Source of the DNA: Datura wrightii
Taxonomy: Eukaryota; Streptophyta; Magnoliopsida; Solanales; Solanaceae
Direction of reading: 5' to 3'
DNA: 64,000 nucleotides
NCBI GenBank assembly: GCA_035772735.1
Contig: JASDFA010000019.1
Span: 92,626,001-92,690,000, forward strand
Made by a program: the position numbers and the translations under genes. Shown here one piece after another: positions 22,740 through 34,074 of this stretch. Under the pieces are notes generated by a model that was not told the DNA's origin, did no database searches, and saw only the letters and a program-made list of their open reading frames with translations. Position 1 is the stretch's first letter. Each line of letters opens with the position of its first letter.

Positions 22740-24925
22740 GATAACATCCAAATTCACTCCTTGTAAAGAGAGAGTGTAAATAGTCGTTGGTAAAACAAAT
22801 ATACTTGATGAGTGTGGGGGTCAAATCCCACAGGAAATAGTACTTAGCTGGAACAAAAGTTGTCTATCAAGTCAAATTAAGAAGCATCATTGTATTTAAA
22901 ACAAAAAAAAAAAAATTGGGGGGGTTCCAAAGTTTGCTATTAAAATGTAAAAACTTCTATTGATCAATCAACAAGATAACTAACTTGAATTAACAAAAGT
23001 GACTGAGTCTAGTCCTACCAAGGTAGCTTCACCAACTTCAAACCACCCTATTGGAGACCTATACATTCTACCATATAAGGCCTCAAATGGGGCCATCTGA
23101 ATATTGGAGTGGTAGCTGTTGTTGTATGCAAACTCGATGAGAGGTAGGTGATCATTCCAACTACCTTGAAGTCGATCACACAAGCTCTCAACATATAATG
23201 CTTTTGAATAGGGTGTCAATTTTATTGGAATTGACTAGAAAATCAAATTATTACTCATTAACATACATAGTCATAGAAAAGGTGGCACCCGCTATTTCTC
23301 AACCATGAGGGTGTCTTTTACCTTGGGTTTTCTCAAACCCCAAGGTCCCAAACAATATAACCAATAATACTTGGTCATATTTGAGCTATTTCTAGCCTCA
23401 AATTTCTTATGGGTGAATAATTATGGGTATTAGCTATCTCTATCCTAACCCCACATAATCAACACTCAATTACCCACCATTGCTTTTTCACCCATACTCA
23501 ATTTCTCTTTTTCAAGCAAAAATAGAGTAAGTAAATACCTCCCACATTTGCAACTATGAATAATTCAATTATAAATTGGGAGAAAACAACAGATTTATAT
23601 TAAATGAGTAAGTTTAAGATTAATCTAACAACACCCAATTTAATTTAACCCTAATTCATGCACACACCCCTAGAAAAGAGATTCAGCTACTCATTGATGA
23701 GAAATATAATATTAAATCAACAATTAAAAATCATGGAATTCATTATCAAGAGTTAAATTTAAGCCCATAAATATTTTCAATGGAGGTTGTTTACCTTGAA
23801 GAAGAAGAAAGAAAAAAGCTATGCAATATTCTATCTCTCTCTAACTCTCTACTCTCTACAAATCTTGAAGGAATGTTCAGGTAATTTCTAAAAGAATATA
23901 TAGAAATAGGTTAAAATGCTCCTAAATTTCCATGCTGGATGCTTTTTCCCTTCCTGCAGGCAGTGTCATTTGCGAGTCACCGGCGTTCCACCGGTGCCTA
24001 TTCGCGGAACGCCGCTACGTCGCAAGTGCTAAGGTAGTGAGCTTGGGTCCAATCGGCGCTAACACCATCGATTCATAGGTGCTGACATGCTTTCCTCCAG
24101 TACCCATTCCACTCTGGTGTAGTAGCTTCTGTGTTCCAGCCGACGTTTCATCAGCTCCATCTGGTGGAGCGCCGGTCTCATCCGGTCAAGCTTTAGTCTT
24201 CTTATTAAATTTCATTCTTTTGCCCAAGTTCTTGCTTTCTCTCCTTTAACTAAATACCTGCAAAAACTAAATTGAAAGATCATAAAATCCTCTTAAACGA
24301 TTTGAAAACTAAGAAAAAGCTCATTTTTAAAAAGCCTAATGAGTTGGTAAATTACCAACTCATCAAACCACCAAACTTGAACTATTGCTAGTCCTCAAGT
24401 AATGCAATTCTTTACATCCAAACTAAGGAATAAGCATTTCATATGAGATTATGCACAACGGACCACTATGACCTAGATAACCCAAAGATTGCTCACCAAC
24501 ACAAAGGGAAAGGGGAGACTCAACCCTCTATGCAAATGCTTCAAGAGATAACCATAATCAATTTAGCATGATTCACATTTTATTTCATCATTCAAAACAA
24601 GGGACATTGATGATGTTCACAACAAGCTTGTAGAGCATCTCAAGTCATTAAAATTTTCACATTCAAAGTTTGCCTTCAAGCTCACCACAATCTTGTCTCA
24701 ATCATATCTTTTAGCACATGCAAGCATGTTCCCTAAGGAGGTGATGCTACTCACCATAAGAGATAATCCCATTTAGTTATCAAGCAATTCACACTCAAGG
24801 GATTATAGAATGAAACAATTATGGTCACTCTCACAAAGAAATTATCATGCACATAACTTGATCCATAGGCTTGAAATCAATTAGGACTTGGAGGTCTAAT
24901 GTAGGCTAGGAGGAATGGTAGGATG
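22740..24925 (-). mobile_element. Athila-type 3' UTR and 3' LTR fragment, - strand
   Basis: On the - strand, 24925-24366 is 3' UTR ending in a 'ttgaggactagcaatag' and purine block. 24365 to about 22740 is the LTR, starting TGATGAGTTGGTAA and with a CCTGTGGGATTTGACCCC stretch (about 22829-22847) near its end. The UTR resembles 29845-30330 of the + strand element. The fragment splits the + strand gag. The LTR itself holds a foreign Gypsy integrase piece (22998-23207) and a GC-rich patch (23955-24190). Confidence 0.72.
22998..23207 (-). pseudogene. Gypsy integrase fragment inside an LTR
   Basis: The - strand reads SLCDRLQGSWNDHLPLIEFA, YNNSYHSNIQMAPFEALYGR and SPIGWFEVGEATLVGLDS, the C-terminal part of the catalytic core of Tekay/Del-like integrase. 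It closely matches 10572-10700 and 59280-59465. About 210 bases are present, open in frame, with LTR sequence on both sides and no clear target duplication. It looks like captured filler DNA rather than an inserted element. Confidence 0.8.
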
Positions 24926-25312
24926 AATTTTAAGTTCTAGTGACTACGACAGGTTTGACGCTAGGGACCAAGGTCAATGGAGGAGTAGAGATTCCCTCAA
25001 GAATTATAGGAGTGGAGTTTATGTCCCTCCAAGAGCAAGAGAGCCTGCTATGAATGACTTTGGAACCACAAGACTAGAAGATATGATGAGTCGTATGATG
25101 AAAAAGGTTGACTCCATTGAGTTAGGAGTTAAAGATATGAGAGGTCAAATTTCAAGCTTGAGTCAATAAGGGGACTCACATTCGACCTCCATCAAGCAAT
25201 TGGAGCAGCAACTGGGAAAAATCTCAGCCGCACTAAACAGGCAAAAGGGCACTTTGCCTAGTGATATCGTTCCCAACCTTCAGAATGAGGATCAATGCAT
25301 ATCGCCATGAGT
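24926..25312 (+). pseudogene. gag: Athila/Tat-type gag C-terminus
   Basis: The frame from about 24932 reads SSDYDRFDARDQGQWRSRD, YRSGVYVPPRARE, LEDMMSRMMKKVDSIELGVK, DMRGQISSLSQ, a stop, then STSIKQLEQQLGKISAALN and GTLPSDIVPNLQNE. This is the gag tail with a predicted coiled-coil stretch, normally followed by protease. It belongs with the gag at 22094-22739, from which a short central part has been lost at the insertion. Protease and the rest of pol do not follow. Confidence 0.75.
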
Positions 25313-25852
25313 CCAATAGGTATCTTGATGAAGTCTGAGTAATCAAGATACCTGCATCGTGTCGTGACATTAAATGAAGCTCTACTTGGGAGGCAACCCA
25401 AGATAATTTGATTTTTGATTTATTAGAGTTGATGTGCTTGTTCAAGTGTAGAGCAGTTGAGTCATAATCCACATTTTTTAGCATGAACTTTGAAAACAGG
25501 GTGCAAGAAAAATAGGCCTTGTTGTGCATATAGCAACAAGATGCATAGTGCCTGACACCGCAATACGTAGGACCTGGCACACACGAAACATTGTGACACG
25601 ACAAAGTTGGCGCAGGCCTATTCGAAAGAAAAGTTCGTGAGTCAAGAGGATAAACCAGACCTATGGAGAACTTTTAAAAGTAAAAAACTTAATCTTTTCT
25701 CCCACTTTCATCTTAAGTGCGCCACACACCCCTATTCTCTCTAAAAGTTTCTCCAGAACTTTCATCTTTTTCACAAATTCCCCCAAACATTTTCACTCAA
25801 ATCCCAAAAGACAACATCTTTCTTGAAAATTCACTAACAACGACACCAAAAG
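25313..25852 (+). other. Post-pol spacer and start of second ORF region
   Basis: The sequence passes directly from gag to wording that normally lies after pol in these elements, including TTGGGAGGCAACCCAAG (about 25387-25403). A GC-richer patch (25510-25620) and a CT-rich leader (about 25690-25800) follow. No pol remains. A short open frame (25717-25962) runs into the inserted LTR. Confidence 0.55.
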
Positions 25853-25857
25853 CTAGT

Positions 25858-27436
25858 TGTCATGTCTGGAACATAAGCTCGGATAGAGACACGGGACAAG
25901 GAACCTCGAGAGGCTCCAAGTCGACCCATCACATGAACATAGCAGCTAAAATCATACAATAAGCAGAAACTGAAATAATAAAACATGTTTAAGCAGAAGT
26001 ATGCATACATATCAAACTAAAATAGAGTCAAAAATGATAAGCTGGTTTTCTACATATTGTCTTAAAAGCCTCTAACATAACTCATGAGCTGATGGTACGA
26101 CATCTCCAAATAGCTCGACAAAAGTCTGTAACTGAAATAGCATAATAATGGATAACTAAATGCCCTCGAAGGATGAGGACTCACCAACGCTGGCTAGAAC
26201 AAGCCTTAGGGGAAAGCAGGACTAATGATGTGGTTAAGACTAATTTCTCAGATCTGTATCATGAAACGATACCGCATAGAGTATGCAATCAGTACTTGGA
26301 ATGTACTGAGTATGCAAAGTAAGTAAAAGTGGACAGTTAAAAATACATAAGAGTTCATAAAAGTAGGACAATATGATCATGAAGTAAATATCATAATATA
26401 AACATAAGGGCTCAAGGTTTTCAAACCATTCATAATCAAATCAAAAATATTTAGAACATGAAGGGAATTGACTCATAGTCAAATCAAAGAAAATTCCATA
26501 AGTTTGGGCTTAAAACCTCATAGGATCATCAATTTAACTTAATACTTGAATTCATGAACATAAAGAGGAATTGAGGAATGAGAGTGAAGAGGAACTCTCA
26601 TTCACAACCCTACATACCTGGGTAATATGATCTTACCTCTCCCTTGAAAGCCCAAAGGAATTGGAAAAGAAATTGGGGAATTTCTCAAGCTTGATCTCCA
26701 AGAAATACTCTAGACTTGCATGTATGGAATGGTAAGGCTCATGATAGGTTAAGTACTCTTAAAACCCTTTTAATTGAGCTTAAAATAATGTAGTTTAGGA
26801 CCCTAGAGCTTAGGATTTATGAAAATACCCTTAATAAAATTTCTAGGAAAATAAGCTACTCATACCACGAGTCATCCTTTGATACCAAGACTCATGGTAT
26901 CACTCGTTACTAACACCCATTCTCACCTCAATTTATTTTCTTCAGATGACGGTTAGACAAGACGTGTCGTTACTCGCCACAACGATCCGTTACTTCCTCT
27001 CGTCGTTGCCACTTCCCTTGTGAATTAAGCTTCTGGAATTCTTAGAACGGGTCCCAACCATGAATCGTTACACATAACAATGGGTCTTTGTACCATACTT
27101 TACCACTATACGACTACCACTGCACCTCTCTATGAGTACTACCCACGGCTCGTTGCTCCATACTATGAGCCATACCATGAATCGTGCAATCGCACCTAGG
27201 TTCACCAATAATGACCAACGACCATAGACAACGGTCCCTTATAGTGACCAATGAGTAGTGCCTAGGCTCATTGGTCCAAGTCCTGCCACCTAACAGCTTA
27301 CCACGACTACCATCAATGACTCATCGTCCCTTACAACGACTTGTACGACGAGTCATCCTGTGATATTTTCACAACTTTTCTGCTGATCTCATTCCCAAAT
27401 CTCGATTCTAGTCTTAGGTACTTCCTGGGTATTACA
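25858..27436 (-). mobile_element. Solo LTR of a Gypsy family, - strand
   Basis: On the - strand it runs from TGTAATACCC (ending 27436) to AGACATGACA (25858), 1579 bp. It is flanked by identical CTAGT on both sides (25853-25857 and 27437-27441). The U3 end (about 26860-27420) is dense in CCACGAGTCAT/ACGACTCATCG words, and the R/U5 end resembles the LTR at 55080-55204. It is shorter than its relatives (2.2-2.5 kb). Confidence 0.9.
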
Positions 27437-27441
27437 CTAGT

Positions 27442-28600
27442 TAAGGGAAGGGAGTGACTTCTTTATGACATGGAAGCAAAAGGTCTAGGATGGGTCATAA
27501 AGAGCAAAGAGAGGATGCAAGCATGCCACCACTATCACCAAGGCATTTTGGGCTTCGTTGGGTCACAGATCAGAAGGTAAGAAGTGGTTTAAAGAACACA
27601 AAGATTCAAAATATTCACATGAATTATTTATTGATAGAGTGCGCTTGGCATCAAAATTTTCTCACATTATTGAAAGATTGCATACTCTTAGGCTATACTT
27701 TGTATTTAATGGTCCAGGTAAATGTAATTTGATATGGTGAGGGAATTTCTAGCATATTGGGATCCTAAGGAGAGGTCAAACCAAGTTAAAATTAGAGGGC
27801 AAATTGTTAATTTTTTGCCCGCGGTTTTGAATAGTTTACTTGGTTCTCTTAACACTGACCCACAACAATCCTAAAACTTGATTTTGTGACCCTCCTACAG
27901 AGAAATTAGTCACACTCTTGGTGGACCAAACTTGATCGCACAGTAGGCCCACCACCAATAGTACGGGTATCATATGTCTTTCCCATATGCGCATACGAGT
28001 GGGGAAGCTAGGAATTGGTTGAAAATTGTGTGTGCTTGTTAGGTGCCTGGAAATCAAGTGACTTATATTCTGAGGGAGAGGGTGTGTCTTGTATATGCTT
28101 TGATGACTAGGATGCCAATTAATGTTGGTGCAATAATTAAGGATGTGTTGAGAAGGGCAAGGGTGAGAAAGGGCAAAGATTCTATTTTGGGGGTCTCTTG
28201 ACTCGATTTCTGAGAGGGCATCAAATTGAGGAGGAGGTAATGGATTGTAGACCTAGGTATGACCAAAAGGGGATTGATGTGACAAAGACTAAGGATCCTA
28301 AGGGAATACATGGTCTAGTCCTCTCTATTGGTGAGTTCCATGCCCAAATTGATAATATGTTGAGAATGAATGGAGGGACAGTGGAGCAGCTACAACAACT
28401 CAACATGGACTACCCCTTGAGCGAGGATTCGAGGGCTCTCTATAGAGTTGGACCTAGATTTTAGGAGCTCGTAGATGATGATAATGCCACAGACAAAGAG
28501 TAGGCTAGAGTCGACTCTGACTTAGAGTCTGATGATGATGAAGATGATTCTGAGATGGTGGAAGCTGCTCTTGCCCCCACAAACGATGAGAGCTAGAGGC
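27442..28600 (+). pseudogene. Athila second ORF (putative plant transposon protein-like), degenerate
   Basis: In shifting frames it reads RFGLRWVT-like, FIDRVRLASKFSHIIERLHT (27620-27690), VREFLAYWDPKERSNQVKIR and GQIVNFLPAVLNSLLG (about 27735-27840). Then come ERVCLVYALMTRMPINVGAI and an I-K-DVLRRARVRKGKDS piece (about 28075-28180), HQIEEEVMDCRPRYDQKGID and a very acidic tail (DSDLESDDDEDDSEMVE, 28510-28560). The pattern resembles the domain of unknown function found downstream of pol in Athila-type elements ('putative plant transposon protein', from memory PF20167). Its role is unknown. There are at least three frameshifts or stops. Confidence 0.6.
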
Positions 28601-30330
28601 CTAGGGAGTTTTTCTTTCACTCTTTTACTTATGCTTTATTATTTTTGCATTGAGGACAATGCTACCAATTAAGTGTGGGATGGGAGAAGTAAACTTCATT
28701 ACACCATGTATGTTTTCATTGCTAAATTTGTTCATGGTGAGCCATGTTTTTTTGTGATTCCTAACTTATCTTGACTTGTAGTAAGTATTTTTGTTTTTTT
28801 TGATGTTTTGTTTTTATTTGGGTTACCAAAATTTTTATTTTTGGTACTTTTATGGTGGGATAGTCCTTAGAACTGATTAGAGAGTCTCAATTTTTTTAGT
28901 CATAGAGTCATGCATTTTTCCAATGATAGATGGATGACAATCATCTTAAGGGAAAAGTAGTCATTAGGAGAATAAGAACTTGAGACCTTACGAATGCTAG
29001 GTGCTTCACTTAGGGTATCATTAAGACTTTGTGGAATTCACTCAAAATGCATGAAAAAGGTATAAATACTTAGACTTTTGAAACTTGACTCCTATTCTTG
29101 AAAAATTGGGCTTAATTATGTTATGCATGCAATATGAATATATGAGTTTATATAATCTTGATTGACATTGTTAACCATTTGTTCCATTGTGTGTGTGAGA
29201 TATTTTAGCATAATCCATGCTTGCAATTTGATGTCCAGAACTTGCCCGGTGTGTGCAAAACAAAATAAGGATGTTGAATCTAGAAAGTAATATAGGCATT
29301 TCTTTGATAGCCTATTTGTATCCTATTTTTACCTACCTTGATTGTAATTTTCCTAGTCAGCCATTTTGAGCCTTAGCCTATTTCTTTTGATAACCTTATT
29401 ACAAGCTTAATCCCCTTTTATTCTATTGACCTTTATTTGATTCAAATGACTCCTAGAGTACTTGAATTGAAAATTTTGCATAAAAGGAGAGCAAGTGGAG
29501 AAAAGGGGGAAAAGCTATAAGTGTGGAAATTAGAAGGAAAGAAAAGGGTGAAAAATTGCTAAACAAGGAGGGTGATATTAGTGGGAAAGAAAAAGAAGAA
29601 AAAGTTTGAAAAAATATGAATGAATGAATCAAGAATGAAAAGAAAAAAAATTGTGAATGAGCTTAATTGTAAGAATTTCCGACTAGTCACCTAAGTTGAA
29701 AAAAAATGAAAAATCAAAGGAGGGTAAGGAGAAAAAATAGGAGATTGAAGAATGTGCTAAAAAGAAAAGAGTTGTGAAGTATTAAAATGCATAGGGAGAA
29801 TAGTTACTATGTTGGCCAAATAGTTCCTACCCATCCCTTAGCCTACATTACAACCAATTTAAGTCTGAATCGATATTAGCTCGATGTTCTATATTAATGG
29901 ACTATTACACTAAGGGCAAGCCTATAGGTTGTCTTTTGCATGCATGTTGAGTTCTTTGGGAGAGTGAGTTATAATGTTCTAATTATGCCCAAGTTCATAA
30001 TATTATATATCTTGAGTGTGAAGGGACAAATCTCCAAATAGTGAGGGGCACAGTCGTAAGATTTTGAAATATCTTGACTACTAAATTACAAATGATTCGT
30101 GTTGGCCCAAATATATCTTGTTGATTTAGTTTTAGAAGTTAAGTGATTTCAAACTTTAGCACTTGAATGTTAATCTTATATGAATGTTCAATGAGTTGTT
30201 GGAGCTTGATTGATTTTTCTAATGAGCCTAAGTGTAAGTAGACCTATTTGTAGGGTGAATTTTGTGATTGAATTTGAGAAGGGAAGTAGTAGATTGTACG
30301 AGGACGAACAATAGTTTTATTATGGGGTGG
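28601..30330 (+). other. 3' UTR of the Athila-type element
   Basis: Non-coding, 1.7 kb. It opens with GCATTGAGGACAATGCTACC (about 28649), a conserved motif at this place in these elements. It has a strongly purine-rich stretch (about 29455-29800). It ends with GAGGACGAACAATAG and the run TATTATGGGGTGG (30318-30330), the likely polypurine tract. The - strand fragment at 24366-24925 is the homologous region. Confidence 0.65.
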
Positions 30331-30345
30331 TGATGTAGGGCGTAT
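30331..30345 (+). repeat. First 15 bp of the Athila-type 3' LTR
   Basis: The LTR opens TGATGTAGGGCGTAT after the purine tract. It is interrupted at once by the Gypsy element, whose target duplication is CGTAT. It resumes at 39812. Confidence 0.65.
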
Positions 30346-32670
30346 TGTAACACCCCAAAAGTGTTGTAGATAAAACCCAGACATGGAATAAAAAAAAAGA
30401 AAGGAAACCAGAAAATTTTGTCTCAGAATGACTCAACCAATGAGTCGTTGTTAGTAACAACGACTCATTGTCTTTGTCGTTGTTAGCCTCTGTAGATTCC
30501 TAACCCAAATTCAACGAGCAATACAATGACCCTTATCTATGAGTAACGAGTCATTGCTCTATCCATTGGTAGCAAGCTATAAATCTAACAAATCTTTCTT
30601 TCAAACAACGAGCGAGACGACGAGTCATTGTTTGGTGTAATGACTCGTCCTATGGAGCCGTTGAACGAATCTGAAAAATGTTATACTTTTTCCCAGTGAA
30701 AACGGATGGAAACAACGATCCGTTATTTCAGATAATGGGTTGTTCTATCCATCCATTGGGAGATATTTAGAAACTGTTTTAAAACTCTTCCAGTAACAAT
30801 GAGTGGAACCAACGACTCATTCTCCCATCTAATGAGTTGTTGTTCCCATCTGCTGGTCAAGTCCAGTAGCTGGGACTTTAGACCCAGGACCAACATCTGG
30901 TCCCTACGATTCATGGTCACAACCAATGACTCGTTGTGAGACCTGTTGAATCCTGACGGGCAACTTATCAGACTTTTCTTCCAGAGGGCATTTTTATAAC
31001 TTCCTGCTATTTTAACTGCTAAACTACCTCATTTAGGGTGCAGTTAGAGGGGAATTAAGGGATTTACTCGACATTCTCCTCTCATTTATCTCCCAAGCTC
31101 TCAAGATTAAAATGCAAAAGTTCAGAAAGTCTCCCCAACATGAACTAGGGTTGTTCCAACAAACTCATAAATTTGAGCTTCTTCATAGGGGAATTCTCCT
31201 TCAGGTATGTGAGACCTTAATAAGGGTTCCCTTTCCCCCTTGTATCCCAAATTATTTTCAGAAAAAATTTATAATTTCCAGCCCTGTAGAAGATTAGAAT
31301 CTAGGGTTTTTAGTCAGTTTAAGAGTTCCTTAAACCTTGATAATTCTTTAAGTTTACATGACTCTTCCTAGCTGAAATTCATGTCTTAGTTTTATTTATA
31401 CAGTATGCTTTCCTAGCCCTGATCCTTAGCATGATTTTTGAATAAAACTTGCATGATTTAGAACTAAGATAAAAATGTTGTATTAACATGACATTTTCAC
31501 TAGAATTATGAATGCTTGGATAGATGCATGAATGAAAATCCAATGCTTTTTATATGTTCAGTCCCAGTAATATTGTCAGTACTCAGTATATTAAGTAGTA
31601 TCACTTTATCAAGATGTTCGTTTTTCTTTAGACTGTCACAACACTTACAAATATAGTAGCTTTGATAAGTCTTAAAACACAATTTCTTTCAAGTCCTTAG
31701 ACTTTCAGAACACTTCTAGATAAGTAATTTTTAATTACTCTTTGAACATCAGTTTCGAGCTATCAGCATAGTTAGATATAGATAGGTTCCAGTGGGCGTA
31801 GTACTTAGCATCGAACGGGCTGGGGTTCAGCCTACCCAGGTTCCCAGAACTATGTGCCATTATAGGTTATTAGCCCGAATAGGCCCCAGATAGTGATCAT
31901 ACAACTAATCCGCTATACCCTGGCAAGGTACAATGGGCTCTCTTTGATGGGGTGTATACATCGAACTCCACGTGTAGCTCACATAGTTATATGTTGGTTA
32001 TAGACTCTGCCACAGTGCAGTATAGTGGGTTCTTAATCTAGTACAGACTACAGATTTCAGGCTATGCTCATGACTGTTATTCATTTTATCAGTTCTTATA
32101 GTATTTCCATATATTTCTGACTATTTTGTAGTATTTCTGAGTTCAAATAGAGTCGTTGCATGTTATTTCAATTCAGTTTACTAGTCTTTAGAATATGTAT
32201 GTTTTAGTTGCATATTACATACTCAGTACATTTAAAATACTGATTGCATATTTCTATGTGCTATATCATTTTATGATATAGGATCAGGTACCCAGCCTCA
32301 GCACCATAGCTAGTTTCTCTTGGCAATTCTCCAGCAACTTTCAGTAGTGACTCGACATTTGGTAAGGGCCGGAGTTTCCATTTTCAGTTTATTTTTAGAT
32401 ATTAGAGTTTGTTGGGGGTTATTCCTAGCAACTCATCAGTTCTTTTGGAAGGCTTTCAGACAATGTATGTTAGATTCAGCTTGAGTTCCAGTATTTGCAG
32501 AGATCTTTGTTATTATTCAGTATTTGGTTATTTATTTAGTCAGCTTCCACTTAATATTATTTTATAGTAGATTAGTCTTAATAGAGTTATGCTTTACCAT
32601 GGGTTTGATTAGGGTCACTTGTGATTCTAAGTACCGTGTCATGTCCAGAGTGTAAACTCGGGTCGTGAAA
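30346..32670 (+). repeat. 5' LTR of the Gypsy chromovirus
   Basis: TGTAACACCCC start, GGGTCGTGAAA end (CA changed to AA), 2325 bp. The U3 end carries many AACGACTCATTG/ACGAGTCATTG words (30425-30930). The block TGGGGTGTATACATCGAACTC (31948-31968 region) recurs in the 3' LTR at about 39068. Confidence 0.88.
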
Positions 32671-32674
32671 AACT

Positions 32675-32686
32675 TTGTATCAGAGC
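32675..32686 (+). other. Primer binding site (Met-tRNA type, changed)
   Basis: TTGTATCAGAGC lies four bases after the LTR end. The usual form is TTGGTATCAGAGC, so one G is lost. Confidence 0.7.
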
Positions 32687-32886
32687 GTTAGGTTTAGAGT
32701 GTCCTGGAATGTCTAGAAGCCGCATCAAGTAGAGTTTTTTCATGTGTGTGAAGCATGCTACACTTATAAGGGGGAGGCTATGAGTCATTTTTAGGAAAAT
32801 TGCCTTTCTTCATGATTGTTATCGTGCTTTGAGTTTGATCTCTGAAATGTCCTCCTAACTCGTGTTCTAGCCTTTTCAGTTAATGA

Positions 32887-33990
32887 TGCCTCCCCAAGAG
32901 GAAATGGAAGGAGGACCATAAATGCTAACCAGCCAGCCCCTTAGAATGATCAAGTGTCACATTTAGAGTTCTGGGCTGCCATGCAAATGCTGGCTTAGGA
33001 AATGACCAATCAGGTCAGCCAGTAGGTTACACCAGTCAATACTAATGGGTCTACAACTGTTGCCAGAGTTTGAGATTTTACTCAAATAAATCCCTTTGTA
33101 CTTCAAGGGTCTGAGGTTGATGAGGACCCGCAAGAGTTCATTGATGAGGTGTAGAAAATCACCCAAATCATAGGTGTTACTTCAGTAGAAAGTGCAGATC
33201 TGGCTGCTTATCAGTTAAAAGGAGTGGCTCATATTTGGTATAAGCAGTGGAAAGAGGAAAGGCGGAATGGTGCAGGTCAGATGGAATGGGATGAGTTTGT
33301 GACAATCTTATTGGTCAGATTCTTTCCCTTGGAGTTAAGGAAAGCAAAGGCTGCCAAGTTTGTGAATTTGAGGCAGAACGACATGATAGAACAGGAGTAC
33401 GCTTTAAAGTTCACCCAACTGTCAAAGTATGCTCTAGAAATGGTTGCTGAGCCAATGGCTCACAAGTTCATGAATGGAGTTTCAGATATGGTAGTCAAGG
33501 AGTGTAGGATTGCCATGCTTATCAATGAAATGGAAATCACTAGGCTCATTCTTCATGCCCAACAGATAGAGGCAAATAAACTAAAGGAGATAGAGAGGGA
33601 GATAAAACGGACGAGAGCAGGTCATTTTGAGTACTTCCAATAGAGGTCAGGCAGTGGTAATCGTCTCCAGTAATAGCAGAGACCTCTAGCACACTCATCA
33701 GCCCGTGCTCCTTCTTCCAGGCCCCGTAAAGATCAGAGAGATAGAGCATCAGGCTTCCAGTCTTAGAGTCATGTCTCCAGTAGCTGCACTTTTCTAGTAT
33801 GTTCTAAGTGTGGCAAGAACCATTCAGGGGAGTGCCGTCTGGGCAAGGAGGGTTGGTTTGGGTATGGCCAGTTGAGTCACAGATTGAGAAATTGCTGGTT
33901 AGCGGGATGGAGGAAGACCCAGTCCACCACATCGGTAGCTCCGCCAGGCCGTTCAGCTCAGCAGGGTACCACATTAGGTGCAGGTAGTAG
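32887..33990 (+). pseudogene. gag: Gypsy gag with zinc knuckle
   Basis: The start is taken at ATGCCTCCCCAAGAG (32887). A stop follows within 15 codons, then QVSHLEFWAAMQMLA-like, a DPQEFIDEV piece, and the open frame 33224-33643 with AHIWYKQWKEERRNGAGQME, VRFFPLELRKAKAAKFVNL and EQEYALKFTQLSKYALEMV. A knuckle CSKCGKNHSGEC (about 33800-33835) is intact. The second knuckle reads WFGYGQLSHRLRNC, with its first two Cys gone. Confidence 0.82.
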
Positions 33991-34074
33991 TTAGCGCCAA
34001 AACTGGTTCTATGCTTTAACCTCCCGTCGGGACCAGGAGAACTCACCTGACACAATGACTGGTATGTTATGCCT

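Noticed and set aside
25233..25604. 123-codon - strand open frame
   Set aside because: It lies opposite the gag tail and post-pol spacer of the + strand Athila-type element and has no recognisable motif.
32675..32686. TTGTATCAGAGC and relatives as pieces of tRNA genes
   Set aside because: They are primer binding sites beside LTR ends, complementary to a tRNA tail; no cloverleaf surrounds them.
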